A DNA stretch of 59,398 nucleotides from Candidatus Merdicola faecigallinarum. GTDB taxonomy: Bacteria > Bacillota > Clostridia > TANB77 > CAG-508. The stretch lies in contig DVNH01000016.1 in assembly GCA_018714565.1 (NCBI GenBank), positions 1 through 59,398 of the forward strand, read 5' to 3'. Below, one piece after another: positions 7,638-17,278 of the stretch (position 1 is its first letter; the number at the start of each line of letters is the position of its first letter). Made by a program: the position numbers and the translations under genes. The notes beneath the pieces were generated by a model, which saw only the letters and a program-made list of their open reading frames with translations, was not told the origin of the DNA and made no database searches.

Positions 7638-9077
7638 CTAATATTGTCTTCCCCAAACCACCATCTTAGATGCTGGCTTTCCGCAACATACACAGGTATC
7701 TCCAATGTGTTCTTGTTTAAAAGGAATACATCTTGATTTTGCCCCTGTTCTTTCATGAATCGTTTCTTCACATTCGTTTGATCCACACCACATTGTTTTT
7801 ACATAACCTTGATTTTCGTTTATATTCTTCTCAAACTCTTCTAAATTATGGGCAATTGTGGTTTTTTCTTGTACTCTTTTCACACAAGTATCATACATAT
7901 TTCTTTGAATTTCTTCTAAGATCTCTCCTAATCTTCTTTCTACTTCATCTAATAATACTTCTATTTTTTCTGAAGTATCCCTTCTTACAATCACACACAC
8001 ATGATTTTCAATATCTTTTGGTCCAAGTTCAATTCTAACTGGTACTCCCTTCATTTCCCAATCATTAAATTTATAGCCTGGTGAGTATTGATCTCTTCTA
8101 TCTAATTCAACACGATATTCTTCTTTTAACTTTTCATATAGTTTATCCGCATTTTCTAGTACTCCTTCTTTTTTGATCGCAATTGGTACAATTACTGCTT
8201 GAATTGGAGCTACTCTTGGTGGTAGCTTTAATCCACGGTTATCTCCATGTGCCATTATAACAGCACCAATCAATCTTGTACTAATTCCCCATGAAGTTTG
8301 ATATGCATATTCTTCTTTTCCTTCTCTATTTTGGAATTTTACTTCAAATGGTTTTGTAAAGTTTTGTCCAAAATAATGAGAAGTTCCTCCCTGCAATGCT
8401 CTACCATCATGCATTAATGTTTCCACAGTATAAGTGCTTTCTGCTCCTGCAAATTTTTCTAATGGTGTTTTTTCTCCTTTTAAAACTGGTATTGCTAATA
8501 AATTCTCTATTACATCTTGATATACATCTAACATTTCTAATGTGAATTTTTTTGCTTCTTCTGCCGTTTCGTGAATAGTATGTCCTTCTTGCCATAAAAA
8601 CTCTCTTGAACGTAAAAAAGGTCTTGTCTCTTTTTCCCATCTTAAAACATTACACCATTGATTATATAAATATGGAAGTTCTCTCCATGAACTTAACCAT
8701 TTTGCATACATCGTTGAAAAAATTGTTTCGGAAGTAGGTCTAACACAAAGTCTTTCTTCTAATGTTTCTCCTCCACCTACTGTTACCCAAGCAACCTCTG
8801 GTGCGAATCCTTCTACATGTTCTTTTTCTTTATTTAATAAACTCTCTGGTATTAATACTGGCATCGATAAATTTTTTACTTGATGCTCTTTAAATTTACC
8901 ATCTGCATATTTTTGAATTCCTTCCCAGATTGCAAATCCGTATGGTTTTATTGCAATAAATCCTTTTACATCCGTATAATCTGCTAGTCCTGCTTTTAAT
9001 ACGATATCCGTATACCACTTTGCAAAATCATCTTCTATATTCGTAATTTCTTTTACAAATTCTTTATTCTCTTTCAT
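7638..9077 (-). CDS. proS: Prolyl-tRNA synthetase, short (ProS type 3) form
   Basis: 479 residues; charges tRNA-Pro with proline. Class II motifs are clear: motif 2 region RPTSETIFSTMYAKW and FLRSREFLWQEGHT, motif 3 GTSWGISTRLIGAVIMAHGD. The length, the lack of the ~180-residue editing insertion found in E. coli-type ProS, and the C-terminal Cys-containing tail (CVCCGKPA) mark the archaeal/eukaryotic-like form. A typical SD (AGGAGG) precedes it. The start overlaps the scpB stop (TAATG), so it is translationally coupled to scpB. Confidence 0.96.
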   Translation of the reverse strand: MKENKEFVKEITNIEDDFAKWYTDIVLKAGLADYTDVKGFIAIKPYGFAIWEGIQKYADGKFKEHQVKNLSMPVLIPESLLNKEKEHVEGFAPEVAWVTVGGGETLEERLCVRPTSETIFSTMYAKWLSSWRELPYLYNQWCNVLRWEKETRPFLRSREFLWQEGHTIHETAEEAKKFTLEMLDVYQDVIENLLAIPVLKGEKTPLEKFAGAESTYTVETLMHDGRALQGGTSHYFGQNFTKPFEVKFQNREGKEEYAYQTSWGISTRLIGAVIMAHGDNRGLKLPPRVAPIQAVIVPIAIKKEGVLENADKLYEKLKEEYRVELDRRDQYSPGYKFNDWEMKGVPVRIELGPKDIENHVCVIVRRDTSEKIEVLLDEVERRLGEILEEIQRNMYDTCVKRVQEKTTIAHNLEEFEKNINENQGYVKTMWCGSNECEETIHERTGAKSRCIPFKQEHIGDTCVCCGKPASKMVVWGRQY

Positions 9078-9706
9078 TATTGGCCTCCTAATTCACTTTT
9101 ATTTTCATTTTCTTCTTTAAAATCTTCCATCTCTTCCCTTGCGGGTGTAGGAGCCTCAAATTCTTCTAATACAATTTGTTCATTTTCATCTAGTTTATAT
9201 CTTGGAAGTTCTGGTAACTCTTCTAAACTATGATATCCGAATTTTTTCAAAAATTGATTGGTTGTTCTATAAGAAGTAGGTTTTCCTGGAACATCTAATT
9301 TACCTGCATCCTCTATTAGTCCATATTCAAGTAATTTATAAATGGATCCATCCGAACTTACTCCTCTAATATTTTCAATTTCCGCTCTCGTAATTTTAGG
9401 ATTATAAGCAATAATCGCTAAAGTTTCTAATGCTGCATTGGAAAGGTTTGGCTTATTTCTTTTATCAATAATAGGATAAATATATTCATAATATTCTTTT
9501 TTCGAGCATAATTGGTAAGAATCTTGTAGCTTTATAATTTCAATTCCACTGGAAGTTGATTTTAAATCTGAACTTAAACTTTCTATAATAGAAATAAGTT
9601 CCTCTTTTCCTAATTCTAAAACAGACATAAATTCTTCTATTTTTACTTCTCTTCCAGCAGCAAAAAGAATTGCTTGTATAATTGCTTTTGTTTTTTCGAT
9701 TTCCAT
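9077..9706 (-). CDS. scpB: Segregation and condensation protein B
   Basis: 209 residues; kleisin partner in the SMC-ScpA-ScpB condensin that organises the chromosome. Two winged-helix domains are seen: the N-terminal one begins IIQAILFAAGREV, and the second holds ALETLAIIAYNPKITRAEIENIRGV, the family signature. The C-terminal 45 residues are acidic. scpA is not beside it in this window. It overlaps proS by one base. Confidence 0.93.
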   Translation of the reverse strand: MEIEKTKAIIQAILFAAGREVKIEEFMSVLELGKEELISIIESLSSDLKSTSSGIEIIKLQDSYQLCSKKEYYEYIYPIIDKRNKPNLSNAALETLAIIAYNPKITRAEIENIRGVSSDGSIYKLLEYGLIEDAGKLDVPGKPTSYRTTNQFLKKFGYHSLEELPELPRYKLDENEQIVLEEFEAPTPAREEMEDFKEENENKSELGGQ

Positions 9707-9854
9707 ATTCTGCTACTCACCTTTCCCTTAATTACCCTTAAAATTACCATCTATTATGACACGAAATCCGATGATTGTCAAATGATAATCTTCTTAAAAC
9801 TATTGAATTCTCATAAATGGTATGATAATATATGAAAAAAAATGAGGTGATATC

Positions 9855-10145
9855 ATGTCAGAAGAACAAAAAAATATTGAAGTAATTTCTGGAGATGGAA
9901 GTGAACTTAATATCTCTCCGGTTTATGATCATATTTCTGCTGGAAAACCAAGTATAGAAGATAAAAAGAAAAATATTATTATTCCTTGTACTGATAAAAC
10001 TTATTTAAATAAACAACAAGAAAACAATCATTCACAAGAAGATCCTAATAAAGAACAAGAAAACAAAGAAGATAATGAAGAAAATGTTTCTTCTAATTTA
10101 GAAGATCAAAATGATGTAAATGAGGATACGGATAGTAATTCATAA
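9855..10145 (+). CDS. Small acidic low-complexity protein, unknown
   Basis: 96 residues, very rich in Glu/Asp/Asn/Lys. The start GAGGTGATATC-ATG has a good SD. The N-terminal 50 residues look folded or conserved (VISGDGSELNISPVYDHI) and the rest is a disordered acidic tail. No family recognised. A weak promoter (TTGAAT, 17 nt, TAATAT) lies just upstream, diverging from scpB. Confidence 0.6.
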   Translation: MSEEQKNIEVISGDGSELNISPVYDHISAGKPSIEDKKKNIIIPCTDKTYLNKQQENNHSQEDPNKEQENKEDNEENVSSNLEDQNDVNEDTDSNS

Positions 10146-10160
10146 TATTAATCTATAATA

Positions 10161-10200
10161 CAAGAAAAGGCTTTTATAAAGGCTTTTCTTGACTTTTTTA
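10161..10200 (+). terminator. Intrinsic terminator
   Basis: CAAGAAAAG / CTTTTCTTG 9-bp stem followed by ACTTTTTTA, directly after the small acidic gene. Confidence 0.75.
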
Positions 10201-10246
10201 CATAATTATGTTAATATAGAAATAGAATTGTTTATTAAATTTAAAG

Positions 10247-10286
10247 TGAGGTGAATCTCTTAGTATCGTAGGTACTAAGAAAAGAT
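10247..10286 (+). promoter_or_regulatory. Shine-Dalgarno separated from start by a hairpin
   Basis: GTGAGGTGAA is followed by CTTAGTA-TCGTAGG-TACTAAG, then AAAAGAT and ATG at 10287. The SD is too far (over 30 nt) unless the 7-bp hairpin forms. An in-frame TAG in the loop rules out an earlier in-frame start; a six-codon GTG leader ORF ending at that TAG is possible. Confidence 0.5.
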
Positions 10287-10601
10287 ATGGCACATGTTGC
10301 AAAAAAACGAAATTTCTTACTTGTTTTCTTTGATAAGTTAACAGGAAGCTCTGATAAAAATGATGATTTAGAAAACGAAGATGATTTAGGATATGATCCA
10401 GCTGAATTGGCAGCTTTAAATGAAATGACGGATGATAAAATAAATCTATTAGTACAAGAACATGGTGAACAGCATATGGTTGATGAAGATGATAAAAAAG
10501 ATAAATTAGGAAATATAAAGCCTAAATTGTCAAGATCAGAAGTTCCAAAGGCTCACAAAGAATCTGTTAAAGAACCAGAAAAAATAGATGAAGGAAGATA
10601 A
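10287..10601 (+). CDS. Small charged protein, 104 aa, unknown
   Basis: Starts MAHVAKKRNFLLVFFDKLTG, then a highly charged, probably disordered body with a short helix-forming stretch (YDPAELAALNEMTDD). No family recognised. There is no membrane segment beyond the short hydrophobic LLVFFD. Translation seems to depend on a hairpin-bridged RBS, and a perfect 18-bp inverted repeat follows the stop codon. Confidence 0.55.
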   Translation: MAHVAKKRNFLLVFFDKLTGSSDKNDDLENEDDLGYDPAELAALNEMTDDKINLLVQEHGEQHMVDEDDKKDKLGNIKPKLSRSEVPKAHKESVKEPEKIDEGR

Positions 10602-10610
10602 AACGTGATC

Positions 10611-10660
10611 CAGGGACGAATCTAAAATCTCTTTATAAAGGAATTTTAGATTCGTCCCTG
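10611..10660 (+). repeat. Perfect 18-bp inverted repeat
   Basis: CAGGGACGAATCTAAAAT and its exact complement are separated by 14 nt, between the 104-aa gene and the tRNA-Met promoter. No T-run follows directly on either strand, so it is not a classic terminator. It may be an mRNA-end stabiliser or a REP-like unit. Confidence 0.7.
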
Positions 10661-10680
10661 AAAAATATTTCCTTTTTTTC

Positions 10681-10709
10681 TTGACAAACTTCCATTTTGT
10701 GGTTATAAT
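10681..10709 (+). promoter_or_regulatory. Consensus sigma-70 promoter of tRNA-Met
   Basis: Exact TTGACA, 17-nt spacer, exact TATAAT, ending 20 nt before the tRNA. Confidence 0.9.
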
Positions 10710-10729
10710 ATATTTCGTTAGTTAGAAAT

Positions 10730-10806
10730 GGCGAAGTAGCTCAGTTGGCTAGAGCATTCGGTTCATACCCGAAGGGTCATGTGTTCGAATCACATCTTCG
10801 CTACCA
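10730..10806 (+). tRNA. tRNA-Met (CAT anticodon)
   Basis: 77 nt including encoded CCA. Acceptor GGCGAAG / CTTCGCT (one G-U), D arm with AGCTCAGTTGGCTAGAGC, anticodon loop TTCATAC, T arm GTGTTCGAATCAC. A CAT anticodon fits elongator Met. A tRNA-Ile2 modified to lysidine cannot be excluded without its identity elements. It has its own promoter and terminator. Confidence 0.93.
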
Positions 10807-10812
10807 AAAAGT

Positions 10813-10849
10813 AAACTCTCAAATGTATATAAGCATTTGAGAGTTTTTT
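10813..10849 (+). terminator. Terminator of tRNA-Met
   Basis: AAACTCTCAAATG / CATTTGAGAGTTT, 13-bp stem with 8-nt loop and a T-run. Confidence 0.9.
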
Positions 10850-10860
10850 AGTAGTAATTT

Positions 10861-10973
10861 TAAGAAAAGTGGCTTCGCCACATGTACAGATTGCTTCGCA
10901 ATCGCACAGACTAATGTAACTTAACCTTGTTACTCCAGAAATTTCTGATGAAATTTCTGGAGTAATAAAAAAA
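10861..10973 (+). repeat. Dispersed structured repeat, copy 2
   Basis: Best-formed copy. Hairpin 1 is GTGGC-TTC-GCCAC, hairpin 2 GATTGC-TTC-GCAATC, then the linker TAACTTAACCTTGTT. Hairpin 3 is CTCCAGAAATTTC-TGAT-GAAATTTCTGGAG (13 bp), followed by TAATAAAAAAA. It lies between tRNA-Met and the 3' end of rpoD. Confidence 0.85.
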
Positions 10974-10997
10974 GAGAAAATATTTCTATTTTCTCTT
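10965..10997 (-). terminator. Terminator of dnaG-rpoD operon
   Basis: Minus strand: AAGAGAAAATA / TATTTTCTCTT, 11 bp with a 4-nt loop and T7, beginning at the rpoD stop codon. Confidence 0.85.
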
Positions 10998-12291
10998 AAC
11001 TCATATAATCTTTTAGTTTCTTACTTCTACTTGGATGTCTTAATTTTCTTAATGCCTTTGCTTCAATTTGTCTAATTCTTTCACGAGTTACCATGAATTC
11101 TTTTCCAACTTCTTCTAGCGTTCTTGCTTTTCCATCTTCTAGTCCAAATCTTAACTTTAATACTTTTGCTTCTCTTGGAGTTAATGTTCCCATTACTTCT
11201 TCTAATTGTTCTTTTAATAATGTATATGCTGCAGAATCTTGTGGTGCTGGAGAATCCTCATCTTTAATAAAATCTCCTAAATGGCTATCATCTTCTTCTC
11301 CAATTGGTGTTTCTAAAGATACTGGATCTTGTGCTATTTTTTGAATTTCCATTACTTTTTCTACTGGCATTTCCATCTCTTCTGCTATTTCCTCTGGACT
11401 TGGTTCTCTTCCTAATTGTTGTAATAAATGACGTGATGTTCGAATTAACTTATTAATCGTTTCTACCATGTGTACAGGAATTCTGATCGTACGTGCTTGA
11501 TCTGCAATTGCTCTTGTTATTGCTTGTCTAATCCACCAAGTTGCATACGTACTAAATTTAAATCCTTTTGTATAATCAAATTTTTCTACTGCTTTAATTA
11601 ATCCCATATTTCCTTCTTGGATTAAATCTAAAAATAGCATACCTCTACCTACATATTTTTTTGCAATACTAACTACCAATCTTAAGTTAGACTCTGCTAA
11701 TTTTTGTTTTGCTTCTTCATCGCCTTCTAATACTTTTTTTGCCAAATCCAATTCTTCTTCATAAGTAAGAAGAGGAATTTTTCCAATTTCTCTTAAATAC
11801 ATTCTAACAGGATCATCAATATTTCCACCTTCGAAATTACTTAAGTTAATTTCATCTAACTTTAATTCTTCTACCTCTTGTAAATCTTCAATATCTGGAC
11901 CTTCTTCATCTACATCATCCTTTAATATATCTACTCCTAATTCTTCAAAAGCATCAAATACTTTATCAATTTGTTCTGGATTTACATCATCTAACTCACT
12001 TGCAAGTTCTCCATAAGTAATTTTTCCTTTTGATTTTGCTTTTTCTAATATGCTTTTTACTTTTGCATTTCGAATTTCTTCTTCGTTTTCCTCTATTTTT
12101 CCTTCTACTTTTGCTCTATCTCTTTTATTTTCTTTTACTTCACTTTTCTCTTTTGCTTTACTACTTTCCTCTACATTTTTTGTTTTATCTTTTTTTACAG
12201 TTTCTACTACTTCTTTTTCTTTCTTTTTATTTGTTTCTTTTCGTTCTTTTTCTGCTTGTATATTTTCTTCTTTATTTTCTGCTTTTTTCAT
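10996..12291 (-). CDS. rpoD: Primary sigma factor (RpoD/SigA)
   Basis: 431 residues; housekeeping sigma subunit of RNA polymerase. Region 1.2 ([17 protein letters not shown]), region 2 ([34 protein letters not shown]), region 3 and region 4 ([40 protein letters not shown]) are complete. The N-terminal ~80 residues are an unusual Lys/Glu-rich coiled stretch before region 1.1. The start has AGGAGG upstream. It sits 10 nt downstream of dnaG, the classic macromolecular-synthesis arrangement without rpsU here. Confidence 0.98.
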   Translation of the reverse strand: MKKAENKEENIQAEKERKETNKKKEKEVVETVKKDKTKNVEESSKAKEKSEVKENKRDRAKVEGKIEENEEEIRNAKVKSILEKAKSKGKITYGELASELDDVNPEQIDKVFDAFEELGVDILKDDVDEEGPDIEDLQEVEELKLDEINLSNFEGGNIDDPVRMYLREIGKIPLLTYEEELDLAKKVLEGDEEAKQKLAESNLRLVVSIAKKYVGRGMLFLDLIQEGNMGLIKAVEKFDYTKGFKFSTYATWWIRQAITRAIADQARTIRIPVHMVETINKLIRTSRHLLQQLGREPSPEEIAEEMEMPVEKVMEIQKIAQDPVSLETPIGEEDDSHLGDFIKDEDSPAPQDSAAYTLLKEQLEEVMGTLTPREAKVLKLRFGLEDGKARTLEEVGKEFMVTRERIRQIEAKALRKLRHPSRSKKLKDYMS

Positions 12292-12301
12292 ATAAAACCT
12301 C

Positions 12302-14089
12302 CTATTTCATTTTCGCTAATTTTATAATTACAAGGTTTAACTCTGTTTCTAAATTTGTCATTTCTTCCTTTGACAAATTTGTATTCTCTAATTGTTTTAA
12401 TATTTCATTGCGATACTCGATTAACTGCTCTTTTTTATATGCATTTATAATATCCTCAATACACTTGTCAACGTCTGTTATTTCGTAATCTTCCGCCAAA
12501 ATTTCTGTCAAATGATTAATAATCGCTTCATCGGAAAATAAGCTAACAACATCATAAATAGAAGTTACTCCTTTTTGATATTCCTCATAAATTCTTTTTA
12601 CGATAGCTTTATTTTCTTCTACTTGAAACATTTCTGGTGTAATCTCCGACTTTATTTTTGGATATACATTTTGATTTTGCAATGTTAAAAGAGCAATAAT
12701 TGTATTTTCCCTTTTTCTTATTACTTCACTTACTTTAGTATCTTCTTTTCTTGGAATGTTATACCTAGCTACTGGCTTTTCTAAAACTTTTGCACCAGTA
12801 GAGTTAGGATACGTTAATTTTTTTATTTCTGAATAAATTGCTTCTTTTGAAATTAGATATTCTTTTGAAATTTTATCAATGTAAACTTCTTGTTCAATAT
12901 GATTATCTACTTTTGCTAATATTTTTGCTATTTCATTTAAGAATTTAATTTTATCACTTGTATTTTCCAAATTTAAATCTTTCTTTAATGTCTTTACCTT
13001 AAATTCCACAAGAGAAATTGCATTCTCTACATATTTTTCAAATCTTCCACTTCCATATTTCGTAACAAATTCATCTGGATCTTTTGCTCCTTCTAGTTGT
13101 AAAATTCTAACATCACAACCTAAATTACTTAAGATTTCTAACCCTCTCATTGTCGCTGCTTGTCCAGCTCCATCAGAATCATAACCAATAATAATTTGTT
13201 CTGAAGATCTGCGTAGCAATCTTCCCTGTGCTTCTGTTAAAGCTGTTCCTAGAGATGCAACTGCATTTGTAATTCCTCTTTGATGAAGAGAAATTGCATC
13301 CATATAGCCTTCTACAATAATAATCTTACTTGTATCTGCTTTTTTCGCATTATATAATCCAAATAAATGTTTTCCTTTATGGTATACAATATTTTCTGGA
13401 GAATTTATATATTTAGGCTTTGAATCATCTAATACTCTTCCTCCAAATGCAATAAATCTTCCTCTTACATCTTGAATGGGAAACATTAATCGATTACGAA
13501 ATCGATCAATAAATCTTCCATTTTGATTTTGATTTACTAAATCAGAAGATAAAATCTCTGAATCTGAAAAACCCTTTTGTTTCAAAACGCGATATAATTC
13601 ATCAAAATTACCTGAATATCCAATTACAAAGTTTTTCAATGTACTATTATCTAATTTTCTCTTCTTTACATATTCCTGAGCTAACTTTGAAGTTGGCTTA
13701 TATAAATTTTCGTGATAAAAATAAGCTGCTACTTTATTGATTTCATATACTTTCGCAGCTAATTGTTGTAACTTATTATCTTTATCTTGCTCTAAAACAG
13801 GTAATGTAATTCCCGCTCTTTCTGCTAAAAATTCTAAGCTTTCTCTAAAGCCAATTCCTTCTATCTTACTAATAAAATGAATTACATTTCCTCCAACGCC
13901 ACATCCAAAGCAATGAAAGATTTGTTTATCTGGTGAAACGGAAAAAGATGGTGATTTTTCATTATGAAACGGACATAAACCGAAGTAATTTCTGCCACTT
14001 CGTTTTAATGCCATATATTGTGATATTACATCAACGATGTCATTACTATTTTTTACTTCATCAATTAATTCATCACTATACCTTACCAT
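12302..14089 (-). CDS. dnaG: DNA primase
   Basis: 595 residues; makes RNA primers at the replication fork. The N-terminal CHC2 zinc finger is present ([13 protein letters not shown] ... [14 protein letters not shown]). The TOPRIM domain follows, with [20 protein letters not shown] and [11 protein letters not shown] supplying the acidic metal ligands. A C-terminal helicase-binding region ends the protein. Start SD AAAGGTAGG. First gene of the dnaG-rpoD operon. Confidence 0.97.
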   Translation of the reverse strand: MVRYSDELIDEVKNSNDIVDVISQYMALKRSGRNYFGLCPFHNEKSPSFSVSPDKQIFHCFGCGVGGNVIHFISKIEGIGFRESLEFLAERAGITLPVLEQDKDNKLQQLAAKVYEINKVAAYFYHENLYKPTSKLAQEYVKKRKLDNSTLKNFVIGYSGNFDELYRVLKQKGFSDSEILSSDLVNQNQNGRFIDRFRNRLMFPIQDVRGRFIAFGGRVLDDSKPKYINSPENIVYHKGKHLFGLYNAKKADTSKIIIVEGYMDAISLHQRGITNAVASLGTALTEAQGRLLRRSSEQIIIGYDSDGAGQAATMRGLEILSNLGCDVRILQLEGAKDPDEFVTKYGSGRFEKYVENAISLVEFKVKTLKKDLNLENTSDKIKFLNEIAKILAKVDNHIEQEVYIDKISKEYLISKEAIYSEIKKLTYPNSTGAKVLEKPVARYNIPRKEDTKVSEVIRKRENTIIALLTLQNQNVYPKIKSEITPEMFQVEENKAIVKRIYEEYQKGVTSIYDVVSLFSDEAIINHLTEILAEDYEITDVDKCIEDIINAYKKEQLIEYRNEILKQLENTNLSKEEMTNLETELNLVIIKLAKMK

Positions 14090-14190
14090 TCTTCCTACCT
14101 TTCTTTTTACATACTTTTTATATTCGACACTTTTAATATAAATCCTTCTTTTATGTTTACAAGAGGACAGTTTTCTCTCTATTTTACGCC

Positions 14191-14226
14191 AAAAGAAAAG
14201 AGAAATGTCTATTTCTCTTTTCTTTT
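14191..14226 (-). terminator. Terminator after carD
   Basis: Perfect 15-bp stem AAAAGAAAAGAGAAA / TTTCTCTTTTCTTTT with a 6-nt loop. The 3' arm is U-rich on the minus strand. Confidence 0.75.
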
Positions 14227-14232
14227 GCTCGT

Positions 14233-14814
14233 TTATGCATTTGTTGTTCCCGTTCCTTCAAATGGAATAAATTTGTTTACAATATTTTTGCTAATATCAG
14301 ATGCTGTTATGTTACCATCTACTTTATATTCTGCAAATGATGTAGAAATTTTATTATCAATTAATTCTTCAATCTCATCTTTTGAAGAATGCTCTGTTAA
14401 AACAAGTTCACTTACTAAAATTTGTTTTGCATTATTTAACATTTTTTTCTCGCCTGTTGATAATCCTTTTTCTTTTTGTTTAAAGCTTAAATTTCTTACT
14501 ACATCTGCAACCTCGTAAATATCTCCGCTCTTCATCTTATCCATATTATCACGATATCTCTTATTCCAATTCATAGACATCTCTGTTTCATTTGATTCTA
14601 GTACACTAAATACTTTTTCAGCAGAATTTTTATCAATAATCTCTCTTACACCTATTTCTTCTGCTTTTTTAGTTGGTACCATTACCTTTACCTCGCCTGG
14701 CATTTTTAAAATATAATAGGCTTGTTTTTCTCCTAATATATCCTTCTCTTCAATTGCATCTATTACTCCAGCCCCGTGCATTGGGTAAACTATTTTATCA
14801 CCTACATTAAACAT
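14233..14814 (-). CDS. carD: CarD/CdnL-type RNA polymerase-binding regulator
   Basis: The N-terminal 60 residues form the CarD/TRCF RNAP-interacting Tudor-like domain (FNVGDKIVYPMHGAGVI, YYILKMP). The rest is helical and would bind upstream promoter DNA (SMNWNKRYRDNMDKMKSGD). The family stabilises open complexes at rRNA and housekeeping promoters. I chose ATG at 14814, because AAAGGAG is 9 nt upstream. The TTG at 14823 abuts the SD and is unlikely. Monocistronic. Confidence 0.92.
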   Translation of the reverse strand: MFNVGDKIVYPMHGAGVIDAIEEKDILGEKQAYYILKMPGEVKVMVPTKKAEEIGVREIIDKNSAEKVFSVLESNETEMSMNWNKRYRDNMDKMKSGDIYEVADVVRNLSFKQKEKGLSTGEKKMLNNAKQILVSELVLTEHSSKDEIEELIDNKISTSFAEYKVDGNITASDISKNIVNKFIPFEGTGTTNA

Positions 14815-14915
14815 GCAAGTCAACTCCTTTCAATGTCTATTTCTTGTCTAACAACATCTTTATTATACTACAAAATTTACCAAAAGTCAAAGGATTTTCC
14901 ACATGTATATAGGTC

Positions 14916-14943
14916 AAAAATAGGCTACAACTCAGTTGTAGCC
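14916..14943 (-). terminator. Terminator of dut
   Basis: Minus strand GGCTACAACT-G-AGTTGTAGCC followed by TATTTTT. Confidence 0.85.
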
Positions 14944-14978
14944 TTGATTTACATAAATTAATTAATTTTTTTTCTTTT

Positions 14979-15440
14979 CTATTTACTAGTAGATCCAAAG
15001 CCTCCTACTCTTTCTCCTTCTGCTACATCATTATCTACTGTTAAATATTTTTGGAAAATACCTTGTCCGATTGCTTCTCCTTTTTTTATTACAATATCTT
15101 CATCCTTAATATTAAAAAAAGAAAACATAAAATGTCCATCGTTATCCGGATTTCCATAATAATCTTTATCTATTACTCCCACACTGTTTGCCATTACTAA
15201 TCCTTTTTTCTTAGGATTTGAACTTCTATTATATAACAATAAAACTTCATCATCTTGCATATATGCTTTTAATCCTGTTTTTACCAATGTTGGATTCATT
15301 CCTTTTTTAAAACTTGGTATTACCGTATCTTCTGCAGCTTCGATATCATATCCTGCTGAATATTTTGTTTTTCTTACTGGCAAATGAATTCCTTTATCTT
15401 CAAATCCTTTTGCCACTTCAAATCCTCTTACTTTTTCCAT
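14979..15440 (-). CDS. dut: dUTP diphosphatase
   Basis: 153 residues; hydrolyses dUTP to dUMP, keeping uracil out of DNA. Trimeric dUTPase motifs are recognisable: motif 1 SAGYDIEA, motif 2 NRSSNPKKKGL, motif 3 GVIDKDYYGN, and the Gly-rich C-terminal motif 5 VGGFGSTSK. Single gene with its own terminator, divergent from feoA. Confidence 0.93.
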   Translation of the reverse strand: MEKVRGFEVAKGFEDKGIHLPVRKTKYSAGYDIEAAEDTVIPSFKKGMNPTLVKTGLKAYMQDDEVLLLYNRSSNPKKKGLVMANSVGVIDKDYYGNPDNDGHFMFSFFNIKDEDIVIKKGEAIGQGIFQKYLTVDNDVAEGERVGGFGSTSK

Positions 15441-15582
15441 GTTTTTCCCTCCATTTTTTCTTTCTAACTTATTTTTACACGAAACATTTTTTTTGTCAAT
15501 ATTTTGTTTTTTTCACGATTTTTCTACTCTTGGAATATAATACAATATGAATTACGTTAACTTTAATAGGAGGATATATACA

Positions 15583-15816
15583 ATGAATCATATAATTTCT
15601 TTATACTATCTACCTGTGAATACCATTGGTACCATTGAACATTTAGATTGCATAGGATCCATACAAAGAAGACTACTAGATCTTGGAATGATAAAGGGAA
15701 CAAGAATAATCCCTCTATTTAAAAGTCCTGCTGGAGATCCTATCGCATATTCTATTCGTGGAAGTGTAATTGCTCTTCGAAAAGAAGATGCATTAAACAT
15801 AAAAGTTCTAGTATAA
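15583..15816 (+). CDS. feoA: Ferrous iron transport protein A
   Basis: About 77 residues with an SH3-like FeoA fold (IQRRLLDLGMIKGTRI, DPIAYSIRGSVIALRKEDA). A cytoplasmic partner of FeoB. The ATG at 15583 is preferred over the upstream one at 15547 because TAGGAGG sits upstream of it. A TATAAT at 15536-15541 is a candidate -10 without a good -35. It precedes feoB by 85 nt in the same direction. Confidence 0.93.
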   Translation: MNHIISLYYLPVNTIGTIEHLDCIGSIQRRLLDLGMIKGTRIIPLFKSPAGDPIAYSIRGSVIALRKEDALNIKVLV

Positions 15817-17192
15817 ATTCAGGCAAAATTTCAATCAATTTTCATTAACAACGTATTTTTTTCTTCATATAATATATTATTTTAAAGTTTGAGGTGATTT
15901 TATGGGACTTACTAAGAGCTCCTCCGTTTCTCACTTACTTTCTAGTGAAATTCAAAAATTAGAAAATGCCTGTAACTATACAATTGCAATTGCTGGAAAT
16001 CCCAATGTCGGAAAGTCAACTATTTTTAATCATTTAACTGGTATGAACCAACATACGGGAAATTGGCCTGGGAAAACAGTTACAAATGCAGCTGGTACAT
16101 ATGAATATAAACAGGATCATTTCTTATTAGTAGATATTCCTGGTACATATTCTTTAATGTCTCATTCTGAAGAAGAAAAGATTGCTCGAAATTATATTTG
16201 TTTTGGAAATCCAGATGTAACTGTTATCGTAGTAGACTCTACTTGTTTAGAACGTAACTTAAATCTTGTTTTCCAAACCTTCGAAATTACAGATCGAGTT
16301 ATTGTATGTGTTAATTTATTGGATGAAGCAAAGAAAAAGGGGATTTCAATCGATTTGAAAAAACTATCTGATTTGCTTGGAGTTCCTGTTATAGGAACAA
16401 ATGCAAGAAAGAAAAAAACACTAACTGCTTTAATGGAATGCGTTTATCAGGTATGCCATAAAGAAATCTTACCTTCTCCTAAAAAAATAAATTATTTGCC
16501 AGTTATTGAAAATAGTATTCATCTTATGATTCCATCTATTCAAAAATATGATTCCATTCCTAGTTATTTACATCGCTTTATCTGTTTAAAATTATTAGAA
16601 AAAGAAGAAACTATTTTACATTCTATTTCTTCCAATTTTCATGTTAATTTTAAGGAAAATGAACTTTTAAAACAAAAGTTAGACGAATCTTATTGTTTAA
16701 TGAAAAAAAATGATATTAATGAATCCAATTTTCGAAATAAATTAATTTCTAGTATTATTTTAGAGGCAGAAAATATTTCCAACCAAACTTGCTCTTACAA
16801 AAAAGGAAAAAATTTCACCTTTAAAATAGACAAAGTTCTTACTTCTAAAAAATTTGGTATTCCTATTATGCTCTTATTTTTAGGAATCATTTTTTGGCTT
16901 ACAATTATTGGAGCAAATTACCCTTCTAGCCTATTATCACAATTTTTTGCATGGATTCAAGAAAAATTAATTATTGGTGCGAAAGCAATTTCAATGCCAA
17001 ATTGGCTTTCCGACCTACTTATCTTCGGAATGTATCAAACTGTTACTTGGGTTATTGCTGTTATGCTTCCTCCAATGGCGATCTTTTTCCCTCTTTTTAC
17101 TTTACTAGAAGATTTAGGCTATCTTCCTCGAATTGCATTTAATTTAGATCACTATTTCAAAAAAGCTTGCTCTTCTGGTAAACAGGCACTTA

Positions 17193-17220
17193 CCATGTGC
17201 ATGGTAGTGATAAAATGGTA
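17193..17220 (+). other. attL: junction of feoB and element
   Basis: The 12-bp core CCATGTGCATGG (17193-17204) is identical to 26718-26729, with 5-bp arms around the dinucleotide TG. The element-side arm (17205-17220) is the near mirror of 26702-26717 at the other end. Confidence 0.9.
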
Positions 17221-17224
17221 TCGC

Positions 17225-17268
17225 AAAAATAGTAGAAGGGAAGAATTTCTATTCTATCCCTTCTACTA
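17225..17268 (-). terminator. Terminator of glycosyltransferase gene
   Basis: TAGTAGAAGGGA / TCCCTTCTACTA 12-bp stem with a 15-nt loop, then TTTTT on the minus strand. It lies just inside attL. Confidence 0.85.
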
Positions 17269-17278
17269 CTAAAAACAG

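Larger units (their letters stand above)
15902..17272 (+). pseudogene. feoB: feoB 5' half, interrupted by integrated element
   Basis: Codes the N-terminal GTPase of the Fe(II) transporter: G1 GNPNVGKST, the switch region with NWPGKTV, G3 DIPGTYSLM and G4 NLLDEA. The linker and first transmembrane helices follow. Family identity ends at 17204 (QALTMCM), inside the conserved motif that should continue GFGCN. Element DNA then adds a 22-residue foreign tail before a stop. The second half lies at 26730-27574. Joined at the shared core, the halves make one 2,148-nt frame of 715 residues, normal for FeoB. As read here, FeoB is inactive unless the element excises. Confidence 0.96.

Noticed and set aside
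12030..12488. Open frames opposite rpoD and dnaG (Leu/Phe-rich)
   Set aside because: They mirror Lys/Glu-rich coding on the other strand, lack ribosome sites and resemble no protein.
15441..15582. Fur box upstream of feoA
   Set aside because: I looked for a GATAATGATTATC-like palindrome and found none; only a TATAAT with a weak -35.
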